64,000 nucleotides of DNA from the NCBI GenBank assembly GCA_963777165.1, contig CAVZPO010000026.1, positions 1 through 64,000 on the forward strand. The letters run 5' to 3'. Below are positions 9,447-17,930 of the stretch, in pieces. Under the pieces are notes generated by a model, which searched no databases, was not told the DNA's origin, and saw only the letters and a list, made by a program, of their open reading frames with translations. The position numbers and the translations under genes were made by a program. Every line of letters starts with the position of its first letter. Positions within the stretch are counted from its first letter, which is position 1. Origin of the DNA: DYJB01 sp963777165. Lineage in GTDB: Bacteria > Chloroflexota > Anaerolineae > Anaerolineales > E44-bin32.

Positions 9447-10614
9447 ATGACCAGCCAGAACCCTGAGCCCTCGGCTGCCTCCGATCGATTGATGCGCGCT
9501 CGCCAGCGTCGTGCCAATCGCATGCTGACCCAGCTGCGCGCCGATGAACGCGAGGTCTTCCTGGAAGACCTGGCGCGACTGGTCACGCCGGGATTTGACC
9601 TGTATCTGCGCTTGCTCCTGGCCGGCGTGCTGGTCGGCGTAGGCTTCCGCCTGGACCAGCGCGCACTGCTGGCGGCGGCCGTCCTCGTGGCCCCGCTGAT
9701 GGCGCCGGTCGTGGGGCTGGCGCTCGCCTCGGTCTCCGGCTCGGCGCGCTTCTTCCTGCGCGAGCTCGGCAGCCTGGCGGTCGGATTCGCGCTGCTGGCC
9801 GTCGCCGCCGGGCTCTCGGGCGGACTCGGTCTCCCCCCAGGCGAGAGCTCGATCCTGGCCGCCGGACATGTCAAGCTCAACCTGATCGACTTCGCCTTGC
9901 TGATGGGTGGAAGCATCGTGCTCGCCTTCGTGCTGGCCCGCCGGTCCCAGGTGAGCGCGCTGGCCAGCGTCGCCGTCGGGTATGAGCTCCTGCTGCCGCT
10001 GGGTGTGGCGGGCATCGGCCTCTTCAGCGGCGACCCGGACATGTGGCGTGGCGCGCTGTTAACCTTCGGGCTGCACCTGACGTGGGCGATTCTCGCCGGC
10101 ATGGGGACGCTGGTCGTGCTCGGCTTCCGGCCACTCGTCGGCGGCGGCCGCTCGCTGCCCGTGGCCGTGGTCCTCATCGGCGTCATGGGCCTGCTCAGTG
10201 CGATCGGGCTGGGCGCATCGGTGATCGCCGCTGCGCCGACGCCCACGCCCACCCCAACAGCCACGCCGACGGCGACGGCAACCGGCACCGCCACGATCAC
10301 GCCGACGGCCACGCGAACCCCGACGGCGACGCGCACGCCGACTCCGACGGCCACCGAAACGGGAACCGCCACGCCGCTCCCGCCGCGCGCCATCGTCTTC
10401 GGCGGCGGGGATGCCGGGGTGATCCTGCGCGATGCGCCCAACGGAAACTTGGTCGCCGGCGTATTCCACGGGATGGCCCTGGAGATCATCGGGGGACCCG
10501 CAGCGCGAAGGCGAACAGGTCTGGTGGCAGGTGCGGACCGCGGACGGCCAGGAGGGCTGGCTGCTCGGGACGTACATGGCGACGGTCACGCCGACGCCTA
10601 CGCCCGCAAGCTGA
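9447..10614 (+). CDS. DUF389 membrane protein with extracellular Thr/Pro linker and SH3 domain (one frameshift)
   Basis: ATG 9447 gives 'MTSQNPEPSAASDRLMRARQRR'. A DUF389-type multi-span region of about six to seven helices follows (residues about 45-260), with the family signature 'AAAVLVAPLMAPVVGLALA'. Next comes a run of 'TPTPTATPTATATGTAT' repeats (residues about 265-310) typical of exported Chloroflexota linkers. The end is an SH3_3-type domain: 'GDAGVILRDAPNGNLVAGVFHGMALEIIG'. A run of five G at about 10490-10495 shifts the frame; the true continuation is 'EQVWWQVRTADGQEGWLLGTYM', ending at 10614. Without correction the frame would run falsely to 10754, into the next gene. The function is unknown. 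The layout suggests a membrane sensor or anchor with an outward SH3 binding module. Confidence 0.68.
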
Positions 10615-10686
10615 CCCCGGCTGCCGACACACCGCAGATCCATGCGCCGGATGCCCCGCATCCGGCGCACGCCTTCCCGGCCGCGC

Positions 10687-10737
10687 TTGCTGCCACCCCG
10701 CCGCGCGAGGTACAATTCTATTTGAAAATTTCTTTCA
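10687..10737 (+). promoter_or_regulatory. Promoter with overlapping candidate metal-regulator operator
   Basis: TTGCTG (10687-10692), 18-base spacer, TACAAT (10711-10716) form a promoter. Directly after it lies the inverted repeat TGAAA-ATTTC-TTTCA (10723-10737) in an AT-rich patch that stands out from the GC-rich surroundings. A Fur-family gene and a metal ABC operon follow, so autoregulation by a Zur/Mur-like protein binding here is a reasonable inference. Confidence 0.5.
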
Positions 10738-10750
10738 CTAGGGGAGAGGC

Positions 10751-11194
10751 GTGACGGTTGACATTCTGGGAGTGATGCACACGGCGGGGGCGAGGCTGAC
10801 GGCGCCGCGACGGGCCGTGGCGCGCGTGCTGGGCGAGTCGGACGGCTGGATGAGCGTCGAGGCGATCGCCGCCCGCGCCCGGCACTACTGCCCGTCTGTG
10901 GGACTGGTGACGGTCTACCGCACGCTGGAACTGCTCGAACGAGTGGGCGTGGCTCGCCGCGTCCACGGCCCGACCGGTTGCCACGGCTACGCGCTGGCCT
11001 CGATCGACGACGGCCACTTTGTCGTCTGCCGCGAGTGCCATCAGGTGATCGAGTTCGCCGGTTGCGAGGTGGACCGCGTCGTCCGTCGCGTCGCCCGGCG
11101 CACCGGCTTCCAGGTCGAAACGCACATGCTTGAGCTGGTGGGGCTGTGCGCGGAATGCGGAACGCGTCGACGAACCTCCCGGAGGAAGGCATGA
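10751..11194 (+). CDS. Fur-family metalloregulator (Zur-like)
   Basis: 147 residues from GTG 10751, with 'ggggagagg' as ribosome binding site. The N-terminal winged helix includes the recognition-helix pattern 'PSVGLVTVYRTLELLERVGV' (about 49-68). The C-terminal dimerisation domain carries the structural zinc site as two CxxC pairs, Cys93/Cys96 ('VVCREC') and Cys133/Cys136 ('GLCAEC'). The stop codon overlaps the ATG of the downstream znuA-type gene (ATGA), and the ATPase and permease follow, so a role as zinc (or manganese) uptake repressor is the natural reading. Metal identity is inferred from the operon, not from the sequence alone. Confidence 0.85.
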   Translation: MTVDILGVMHTAGARLTAPRRAVARVLGESDGWMSVEAIAARARHYCPSVGLVTVYRTLELLERVGVARRVHGPTGCHGYALASIDDGHFVVCRECHQVIEFAGCEVDRVVRRVARRTGFQVETHMLELVGLCAECGTRRRTSRRKA

Positions 11195-12177
11195 GGGGCC
11201 GGTCCGTCGCGCCCGCCGCAGTGTGGCTCACGGCTCTGCTCCTCGGCGTGACGGGCTGCGCGCCGGGTCCGGCGGACCTGCAGCCGGCAGCCGACGCGCC
11301 GCAAACGCTGGCCGCCGTCGCTTTGGCCCCGGGAGATCGTCTGCGCGTGCTGGCGACGACGTCCATCGTCGCCGACGTGGTTGGGGCGGTGGGTGGATCG
11401 CGCCTCGATCTGACCTCTCTGGTACCCGCCGGCGTCGACCCCCATGCCTTCGAGCCGACGCCCCAGGACGTGCGCCAGGTAGCGGATGCGCAGGTGATCT
11501 TCGAAAACGGGCTGGGACTGGAAGCGTTCCTGGGTGACCTGATCAAGAGCGCCGGGAGCGGCGCCCCGCGGATCAGCGTCTCAGCCGGGATCGACGCTCT
11601 TCCGGCAGGCGATCTTCCGGCGGCGAAATCCGACTCGGCTCATGCCGAGTGGGACCCGCATGTCTGGCTCGATCCACAGAACGTGATCCTCTGGACTCAC
11701 GCCATCGAGGATGCCCTTTCAGCGCTCGATCCTCAAAGCGCCCCCTTCTATGCCGAACGCGCGCAGGCGTATCGCCGTGAACTCATGGCGCTGGATTCCG
11801 AGGTCGAGGGCCAGCTGTCTGCGATCCCCGAGGGACAACGCCGGTTGGTCACCGATCACGAAGAGCTGGCCTACTTCGCCCGTCGCTACGGTTTCGAGAT
11901 CGTCGGTGCGGTGATCCCGGCGCCAAGCGCCGCAGCCGAACCGTCGGCACGCGAGCTGGCTGCCCTCGAGACGATCATCCGCACCACGGGTGTGCGGGCG
12001 GTCTTTGTATCTTCGGTTATCAGCCCGACGCTTGCTCGCCAGGTGTCCGTCGATACCGGTGTCCGCCTGGTGACGCTGTATGCGCACTCGCTGAGCGACG
12101 CCGCCGGCCCCGCGCCAAACTACCTGGAAATGATGCGCCTCAACGCGCGGTTGATCGCCGAGGCGCTGGGCGGCTGA
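11191..12177 (+). CDS. znuA: Metal ABC transporter substrate-binding lipoprotein (ZnuA/TroA family)
   Basis: 328 residues. The signal peptide ends in a lipobox 'LLGVTGC' with lipidated Cys23, so the mature protein is anchored outside the membrane. Cluster A-I metal-binding features: His85 in 'AGVDPHAFEPTP', His157 in 'WDPHVWLDP', His223 in 'TDHEELAYFA'. At the position where relatives carry Asp ('TDSL'), this protein reads 'LYAHSLSDAAGPAPNYL', putting His299 at the fourth ligand site. A four-His site favours zinc. It is translationally coupled to the Fur gene upstream, and 17 bases separate it from the ATPase gene. Confidence 0.85.
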   Translation: MRGRSVAPAAVWLTALLLGVTGCAPGPADLQPAADAPQTLAAVALAPGDRLRVLATTSIVADVVGAVGGSRLDLTSLVPAGVDPHAFEPTPQDVRQVADAQVIFENGLGLEAFLGDLIKSAGSGAPRISVSAGIDALPAGDLPAAKSDSAHAEWDPHVWLDPQNVILWTHAIEDALSALDPQSAPFYAERAQAYRRELMALDSEVEGQLSAIPEGQRRLVTDHEELAYFARRYGFEIVGAVIPAPSAAAEPSARELAALETIIRTTGVRAVFVSSVISPTLARQVSVDTGVRLVTLYAHSLSDAAGPAPNYLEMMRLNARLIAEALGG

Positions 12178-12194
12178 GGCGGAAAGGACGAACC

Positions 12195-13019
12195 ATGCCC
12201 GAGTTATTCACGCGTCCAGCGCCGCACGACCCCTCCGCGCCCCCGGTGCAGGTTGACGGAGTGAGCCTGAGCTACGACGGGGTCACGGCGCTCCGTGACA
12301 TCAGCTTCCACCTGGCGTCCGGAACACGCGTTGCTGTCGTCGGGCCGAACGGCGCCGGCAAGTCCACACTGTTCAAGATCATGGTCGGCGTGCTGCGGCC
12401 GACGAGCGGTGAAGTTCGTATCTACGGGGGCTCGCCCGGTGGGCACGTCTGCATCGCTTACGTGCCCCAGCGCTCACAGGTGGACTGGTCGTTTCCGGTT
12501 TCAGTGGCCGACGTCGTCATGATGGGACGTATCCGGGCGATGGGGCTGTTCCGCTGGCCGGCGCCGGACGATTGGCGACGTGTCGATGCGGCCCTCCTTC
12601 GGGTGGGGATGCTCGAACTGCGCGGGCGCCAGATCGGCGAGCTCTCCGGCGGCCAGCAGCAGCGCGTCTTCCTCGCCCAGGCGCTGGCCCAGGGCGCCGA
12701 ATTGGTGCTGCTGGATGAGCCGCTCTCCGGCCTGGACATCCCCAGCCAGGAGGCGATCTTCTCGATCCTGGACGAACTGCGCGACTCGGGTGTCACCACG
12801 CTGGTCGCCACGCACGATCTCAACCTGGCAGCTGAACGGTTCGACCAGATCCTGCTGCTCAACCGCCGGCTGGTCGCCCTCGGCCCGCCGGCAGCCGTCT
12901 TCACGCGTCCGCTGCTGATGGAGGCCTACGGCGGACACATGCATCTGGTGCCTGAGGGCGATGGCGTGATCATCCTGACCGACACGTGCTGCGACGGGGA
13001 CGAGGTAATGCATGAGTGA
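12195..13019 (+). CDS. znuC: Metal ABC transporter ATP-binding protein
   Basis: 274 residues, cytoplasmic ATPase of the Zn/Mn importer. All ABC motifs are present: Walker A 'GPNGAGKST', Q-loop near 'YVPQRSQVDW' (the 'QRSQVDW' form is typical of the Mn/Zn subfamily), signature 'LSGGQQQR', Walker B 'LVLLDEP', and switch 'VATHD'. The C-terminal tail has 'HMHLVPEGDG' and ends 'DTCCDGDEVMHE', with possible metal-binding His and Cys residues. Its 3' end overlaps the permease start by 8 bases. Confidence 0.9.
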   Translation: MPELFTRPAPHDPSAPPVQVDGVSLSYDGVTALRDISFHLASGTRVAVVGPNGAGKSTLFKIMVGVLRPTSGEVRIYGGSPGGHVCIAYVPQRSQVDWSFPVSVADVVMMGRIRAMGLFRWPAPDDWRRVDAALLRVGMLELRGRQIGELSGGQQQRVFLAQALAQGAELVLLDEPLSGLDIPSQEAIFSILDELRDSGVTTLVATHDLNLAAERFDQILLLNRRLVALGPPAAVFTRPLLMEAYGGHMHLVPEGDGVIILTDTCCDGDEVMHE

Positions 13020-13866
13020 CCTGCTCTCCTGGCTGGCGGAGCCGCTGCAATACGCGTTCATGACCCGTGGGCTGTTGGCGGCGCTGATCGTCGGCGTCCT
13101 CTGCCCGGTGCTGGGGGCCTACGTCGTGCTGCGGGGCATGGCCTTCTTCGGGGACGCGCTGGCCCATATCATCCTTCCCGGCGTGGTGATCGCCTACCTG
13201 CTCGGCTGGCCGCTGGGTGTGGGAGCGCTGATCACCGGTGTCCTGGCGGCGATCGGTATCGGGGCGCTGTCGCAGCGCAAGGAGATCAAGGAAGACACCG
13301 CCATGGGCGTGATCTTCGCCGGGGCGTTCGCCCTGGGCATCGCGCTGCTTTCGACGCAGCGCTCGTATGCCGTCGACCTCTCGCACATCTTGTTCGGCAA
13401 TCTGCTGGGCGTCTCGGTCGGCGATCTGTGGCTGATGGCCGGGCTGGCAGCGGTGGTCTTTCTGCTGGTCGTGGCGTTCTACAAGGAGTTCCTGGTGCTG
13501 TCATTCGACCCGGTGCTGGCCGTCACCCTGCGCCTGCCGGTTGTCTTCCTGAAGAACCTGCTCCTGGTGCTGATCGCCGTGGTGATCGTCACCTCGCTTC
13601 AGGCGGTCGGGGTGGCGCTGGTGCTCGCCATGCTCGTCACCCCGGCGGCTTCGGCTTACCTGCTCACGCGGCGCTTGCCCACGATGATGGTGCTGGGCGC
13701 GGCGCTGGGCGCCGCCGGATCGGTCGTCGGCCTGTACCTGTCGTTCTATGCCAACATCGCCTCCGGCCCGGCGATCGTGCTGACCGAGACGCTGCTGTTT
13801 CTGCTGGTGCTGTTCCTGGGTCCACGCCGCGGGCTCATCTGGCGCCGACGTGCGGCCGAGGCCTGA
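13012..13866 (+). CDS. znuB: Metal ABC transporter permease (ABC-3 family)
   Basis: 284 residues with about eight hydrophobic helices, the normal topology of ZnuB/MntB permeases. Conserved stretches include 'GLLAALIVGVLCPVLGAYVVLRGMAFFGDALAH' near the N-terminus and 'FLVLSFDPVLAVTLRLPV' in the middle. The overlapping start (ATG 13012 inside the end of the ATPase gene) indicates translational coupling. It is the last gene of the fur-znuA-znuC-znuB operon. Confidence 0.88.
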   Translation: MSDLLSWLAEPLQYAFMTRGLLAALIVGVLCPVLGAYVVLRGMAFFGDALAHIILPGVVIAYLLGWPLGVGALITGVLAAIGIGALSQRKEIKEDTAMGVIFAGAFALGIALLSTQRSYAVDLSHILFGNLLGVSVGDLWLMAGLAAVVFLLVVAFYKEFLVLSFDPVLAVTLRLPVVFLKNLLLVLIAVVIVTSLQAVGVALVLAMLVTPAASAYLLTRRLPTMMVLGAALGAAGSVVGLYLSFYANIASGPAIVLTETLLFLLVLFLGPRRGLIWRRRAAEA

Positions 13867-13949
13867 TCGCCGCCGAACGGCACAGGCCAGTGAATCGCGG
13901 GAGAGGATGCCTCTCGCATGAACGTGCCCCGGTAGGCGCGGGAGAGCTG

Positions 13950-14046
13950 CGGATGAGCGTCGAACTCCCACCCCTCGCCCCTCTCCGCTACGGGACTTCA
14001 CGGAAGTGGACGTTGTCTGCGGAGAGGGGTGAGGCGGGATGGGCTA
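13950..14046. repeat. GC-rich inverted intergenic repeat, terminator-like
   Basis: 'cgcccctctccgc' (about 13977-13989) is mirrored by 'gcggagaggggtg' (about 14019-14031), forming a long hairpin with a 30-base loop. Similar CCCTC/GAGGG-rich elements recur at 25115-25190 and 25350-25400. It lies downstream of znuB and may end that transcript. No T-tract follows. Confidence 0.45.
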
Positions 14047-14125
14047 CTCTCGCGTAGCCTAGACCCCAGCGCCCATTGGCCCGATTTCGGCGGGATGTTA
14101 CACTCGCTGTCGGAGTGAGGCGAAG

Positions 14126-16048
14126 ATGTTGCCGGAGGAACTGCGCCAGGCTGGGAACCTGATCCGGGCCGGGAGGTCGGCCGAGGCGCGCCCGGTGCTC
14201 GCGCGCTACGTGCAGCTGCACCCGGACTCCGAACAAGGTTGGCTGTTGTTGAGCATGGTGCTGCGTGAGCGCGCGCAGCAGATCGACTGCCTGGAGCGAG
14301 TCCTGAAGATCAATCCCGGCAACGACATGGCGCGCGAGCGGTTGGCACAGTTCCAGGTCGCCAGGCAGGCGCCACCCGCTTCACCCTCTGCACCGCCCTT
14401 CGAGCCCCCGGCTCTTGCGCCGCAGAAAACGTCCTCCAAGCCGTCCACTCCCCCCGCGCCCGTCTCGTCAGGGTCGCTGGCGCAAGCGAAACTCGAGTGG
14501 CCGGCTCCAGGGGCCAAGCTCGAACGGCCCGCAGGGCCCGGAGCAAAACCCGGCAAGCCTGGGACGGCATCGCCCCCCGCCTCGCCGCCGGCCAAACCTC
14601 GTCGCGGCGCACGCGGCCTGTGGATGGCGTTGCTCGTCCTCTTCGCCCTCGCCGCGCTGGGAGTAGTGGGCTTCGTCGGGTTTTCCTTCCTGCAAACGCT
14701 CCAGCCCCCACCCGCCGGGCCGGCCGGCGGAGGCACGCCTCTTGGTGGACAGCCCCTGCCGCCCTCGTGGACGCCAACGCTCACCGCAACGGCCACGCCG
14801 GTACCCAGTGCAACCCCCACGCCAACGCTAACGCCGTCGCCGACGCTCGTTCCGCCCGAGCCGACCATGGCGGCGTTGATGCAGAGGATCGAGACCGAGG
14901 TCTCGGACATCCGTGGACTCGAATCGCAAGGTCCGGTGACGCACTACGTGGTGTCGCGCTCCGCCGTGCGACCGATCCTGGAGGGGAACTTCCTGGCCAA
15001 CGGTGGGTCGCGGGAAGCGATCGACGATCAGGCGCGGGTACTGAGCGCGCTGGGGTTGATCAAGTCGACGTACGACATGTACACCAACGCACTCAACGGG
15101 CTGACCGACAGCCTGGGAGGCTTCTACTTCCCCTGGTCGAAGGAGCTGTACGTCATCGGAAGCCACTTCGGCGGTGTCGAGCATTTCATTTACTCTCACG
15201 AATACGCCCACGCGCTGGTTGACCAACACTACGATATCGGCGCACAGGGTGTGTATCCGGAGTGCCTGAGCAACGCCGACCGCTGCCAGGCGATCCAAGC
15301 GCTGGTGGAAGGGGACGCCACGCTCGTGATGGGCCTGTGGTGGCGCCAGTATGCCAGTCCGAGTGACTACCAGGACATTCAGAACTACGTCCCGCCGCAG
15401 ACCACGCTGCCCGAGCAATTCCCGCCGGCGTATGCCCGGCTGGATAGCGAATTCCCTTACGTGCAGGGGCTCGACTTCGTGCTGAGCCTGCACGATCGCG
15501 GAAACTGGGCGGAGGTCAACAAGGCCTACGCGCGCTGGCCGGAGAGCACCGAGCACATCCTGCATCCCGAGAAATACCGCGCCGGGGAGAAGCCACAGCA
15601 GATCGCCGCGCCGGCGCTGGACCAGGCACTGGGGGAGGGATGGCGGAAGCTGGCCGAGGACACGCTGGGCGAGTGGACGACGTACCTGCTCCTCGGTTAT
15701 GGGGCCGACGCGGAAGCCGCCCTGGAGGATTCCGTGGCGCAATCGGCGGCGCGCGGCTGGGGCGGCGATCGCTACCAGGTCTACTTCCAGGATGAGGCAG
15801 AACGGACGGCGCTGGCGGCGGTCTGGGGATGGGACTCAGCGGAGGACGCCGGCCAGTTCCAGCGGGCGTTGATCGAATACCTCGGGGCGCGATTCCGCGA
15901 AGCGAAGCTGAGCACTGCCACGGGAACCTGTTGGCAGGTCAACCAGCAGACCGCGTGCGTGTATCTGGCCGGCCGTCAGGTCTTATGGCTCCTGGCGCCC
16001 GACCAGGGAACCCTGGACTTGATGCGCGCCGTGTATCCCTCCTTTTGA
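14126..16048 (+). CDS. TPR protein with TM anchor and extracellular HExxH putative metalloprotease domain
   Basis: 640 residues. Residues 1-75 form a tetratricopeptide-like unit ('RPVLARYVQLHPDSEQGWLLLSMVL', 'CLERVLKINPGNDMARERL'). Residues about 80-165 are Pro/Ala/Ser-rich. One membrane helix lies at about 166-190, then a 'TPTLTATATPVPSATPTPT' linker. The extracellular part contains H358-E-Y-A-H362 ('SHEYAHALVDQ'), a zincin-type HExxH, followed 33 residues later by E395 in 'LVEGDATLV', a good third zinc ligand. It resembles no characterised peptidase family I can name. A cytoplasmic TPR joined to an outside protease suggests a membrane-bound processing enzyme; the substrate is unknown. The next gene is a histidine kinase. 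Confidence 0.7.
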   Translation: MLPEELRQAGNLIRAGRSAEARPVLARYVQLHPDSEQGWLLLSMVLRERAQQIDCLERVLKINPGNDMARERLAQFQVARQAPPASPSAPPFEPPALAPQKTSSKPSTPPAPVSSGSLAQAKLEWPAPGAKLERPAGPGAKPGKPGTASPPASPPAKPRRGARGLWMALLVLFALAALGVVGFVGFSFLQTLQPPPAGPAGGGTPLGGQPLPPSWTPTLTATATPVPSATPTPTLTPSPTLVPPEPTMAALMQRIETEVSDIRGLESQGPVTHYVVSRSAVRPILEGNFLANGGSREAIDDQARVLSALGLIKSTYDMYTNALNGLTDSLGGFYFPWSKELYVIGSHFGGVEHFIYSHEYAHALVDQHYDIGAQGVYPECLSNADRCQAIQALVEGDATLVMGLWWRQYASPSDYQDIQNYVPPQTTLPEQFPPAYARLDSEFPYVQGLDFVLSLHDRGNWAEVNKAYARWPESTEHILHPEKYRAGEKPQQIAAPALDQALGEGWRKLAEDTLGEWTTYLLLGYGADAEAALEDSVAQSAARGWGGDRYQVYFQDEAERTALAAVWGWDSAEDAGQFQRALIEYLGARFREAKLSTATGTCWQVNQQTACVYLAGRQVLWLLAPDQGTLDLMRAVYPSF

Positions 16049-16106
16049 TAGGAACCCGGAGCGACTTCGGACGTCGGAAGAATTTTCGAAGCCGTTGGAG
16101 AGGTCG

Positions 16107-17859
16107 ATGAGCTCGGGGACCGACCACGAAGTCCGCGGGATCACCTTCCGACCGGTGGCTGTGCTGGTACGCAGCCTGTGGGTGGCGGCTGTGCCGGTGA
16201 TGGCCGGCATCGGCTCGCGCATGGATCCGGCGTTGGCCGTGGCGCTGATCCTGTGGGCGGTGGTCGTCCTGGTCGTCAACTGGACCTGGCTCCGGCGCGG
16301 GCTGCCGCGGGCGCGGTTGGCCGTGTTGCTGGGTCTCGACCTGCTGTTAGCGGCGGTGATCGTCGGCCTTTCCGGCGGGCTGTTCAGCCTGTTGTGGAGT
16401 GCGCTGTTGGTGCCTGGCCTGACGGCAACCAGCGCGCTGGGCCGGCGCGCAGGGGGGTGGACGGCGCTGTCGAGCGCGGCCGCCGGGGGCGTAGCCGCCT
16501 TCGCCGCGAATCCAAATGTCCCGGGCGGCGCGGCGGCGATCGGGCTGACCTCGCTGGCGGTCCTGCTGTCCGCGCTGATCATGAACGAGCTCGTGGGCTG
16601 GGTGGAATCGCGGCTTCCGTACGACGGCACACCGTCGTGGGCGGCCACGGAGCGCGATGCCGCGCGGCGCATGGCCGAGGTGTTGCGCTCGATCGCCAAC
16701 CTGAGCGGGCAGTCTGAGCCCGGGGCGATCCTCGATCGTGCCCTGGACGTCTGCGCCCAGGCGCTGAGGGCGGAGTCGGCGGGCGAGCGGCTGGTGAGCG
16801 CCGTCTTGCTGCCCGGCGCCGCTGGGCTGCAGGTCGCCGCGGCGCGACGACTCAGCCTGGCCGATCGCCGGGCGGTGCTGAATCCCGAAGCGGGCATCCT
16901 GGCGGACGTATTGCGCGGGCCGGCACGCCTTGCGCTGCGCAAGGCGCGCTCCGATGACGATGTCGACCGCCTCGAAAGCCTGCGAGGCTGTGGCTCGGCG
17001 CTGGCCATTCCCCTCAACGCGCCGCAGGGCAGAGGGGCCATGCTCTTCGGGCATCCACGCCCGGCCTTCTTCGATGATGAACGCGCCGCCGTGCTGCAGG
17101 CCGTCGGCCTGCAGCTCGAGGCGGTGCTGCGGACGGCCCTGCGCTGCCGCGACCTGGCGGCGGAGAAGGAGCGGCTGACCGACCTGGAGGAGGAGGCACG
17201 CAAGCGTATGGCGCGCGACCTGCACGACGGCCCGACCCAGGTCATGGCCAGCATCGCCATGCGCGCCAATTTCGCCCGGCGGCTGATGCAGCGCGACCGC
17301 AAGGGCGCGGCGGAGGAGCTCCTGCGCCTGGAGGAGATGGCGCGCCAGACGACCAAGGATATTCGCCAGATGCTGTTCACGCTGCGGCCGCTGATCCTCG
17401 AGTCGCACGGGTTGGTGGCCGCCCTGGCGCAGCTGGCGGACAAAGTGCACGACACGCACGGCGCCAATGTCGTCCTCGAGGCAGCACCCGAGTCAGCCGA
17501 TGGGGTCGACCCGTCGCTGCAGGGCGTGGCCTTCTACATTGCCGAGGAGGCGCTCAACAATGCCCGCAAGCATGCTGCTGCAGCGCACATCTGGATCCGG
17601 CTCGACCGACGGGGCGGTGTGCATGATCCTCGAGGTGCGCGACGACGGTGTGGGGTTTAACGTCGGTGCGGTCGACGCCACCTACGCGCAGCGCGGCAGC
17701 CTGGGTATGGTGAACATGCGCGAGCGTGCGGAACTGGTGGGCGGAAGCCTGCGGGTGGAATCGGCCGAAGGGCGCGGTACGCTGGTCACCCTCACGCTGC
17801 CTGTACGTCCGTCGCCGGTCCATAGCACCGCGGACAAAGCAGCGGCTGCCGAGCGCTGA
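16107..17859 (+). CDS. NarL-type (HisKA_3) sensor histidine kinase with GAF-like domain (one frameshift)
   Basis: ATG 16107 has a 'ggagagg' ribosome binding site; the TTG upstream is less likely. Residues 20-165 contain five or six helices, and residues about 185-345 resemble a GAF domain. The DHp helix 'KRMARDLHDGPTQVM' carries the phospho-acceptor His373, with the HisKA_3 'LHDG.xQ' signature. The catalytic domain has an N-box 'EEALNNARKHA'. Near 17620 a one-base slip moves the frame: 'AVCMILEVRDDGVGFNVG' (G1) and 'GSLGMVNMRERAELVGG' (G2) continue in another frame to 17859. Corrected length is about 583 residues. No partner response regulator is adjacent, so it is an orphan kinase in this window. 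Confidence 0.78.
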
Positions 17860-17930
17860 TCGCCGCGTCCCCGGTGATACCGCGGGGAGTGCGGTTCGCG
17901 CTCCAGGACAGAATTGGGAATCCCCCGCCC

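Noticed and set aside
9041..11546. Long minus-strand frames rich in V/G/A repeats
   Set aside because: They mirror the Thr/Pro linker coding region of the DUF389 protein, and the peptide is a codon artefact.
10751..13866. Manganese rather than zinc transporter
   Set aside because: Not excluded, but the His-rich ligand set and the Zur-like regulator favour zinc.
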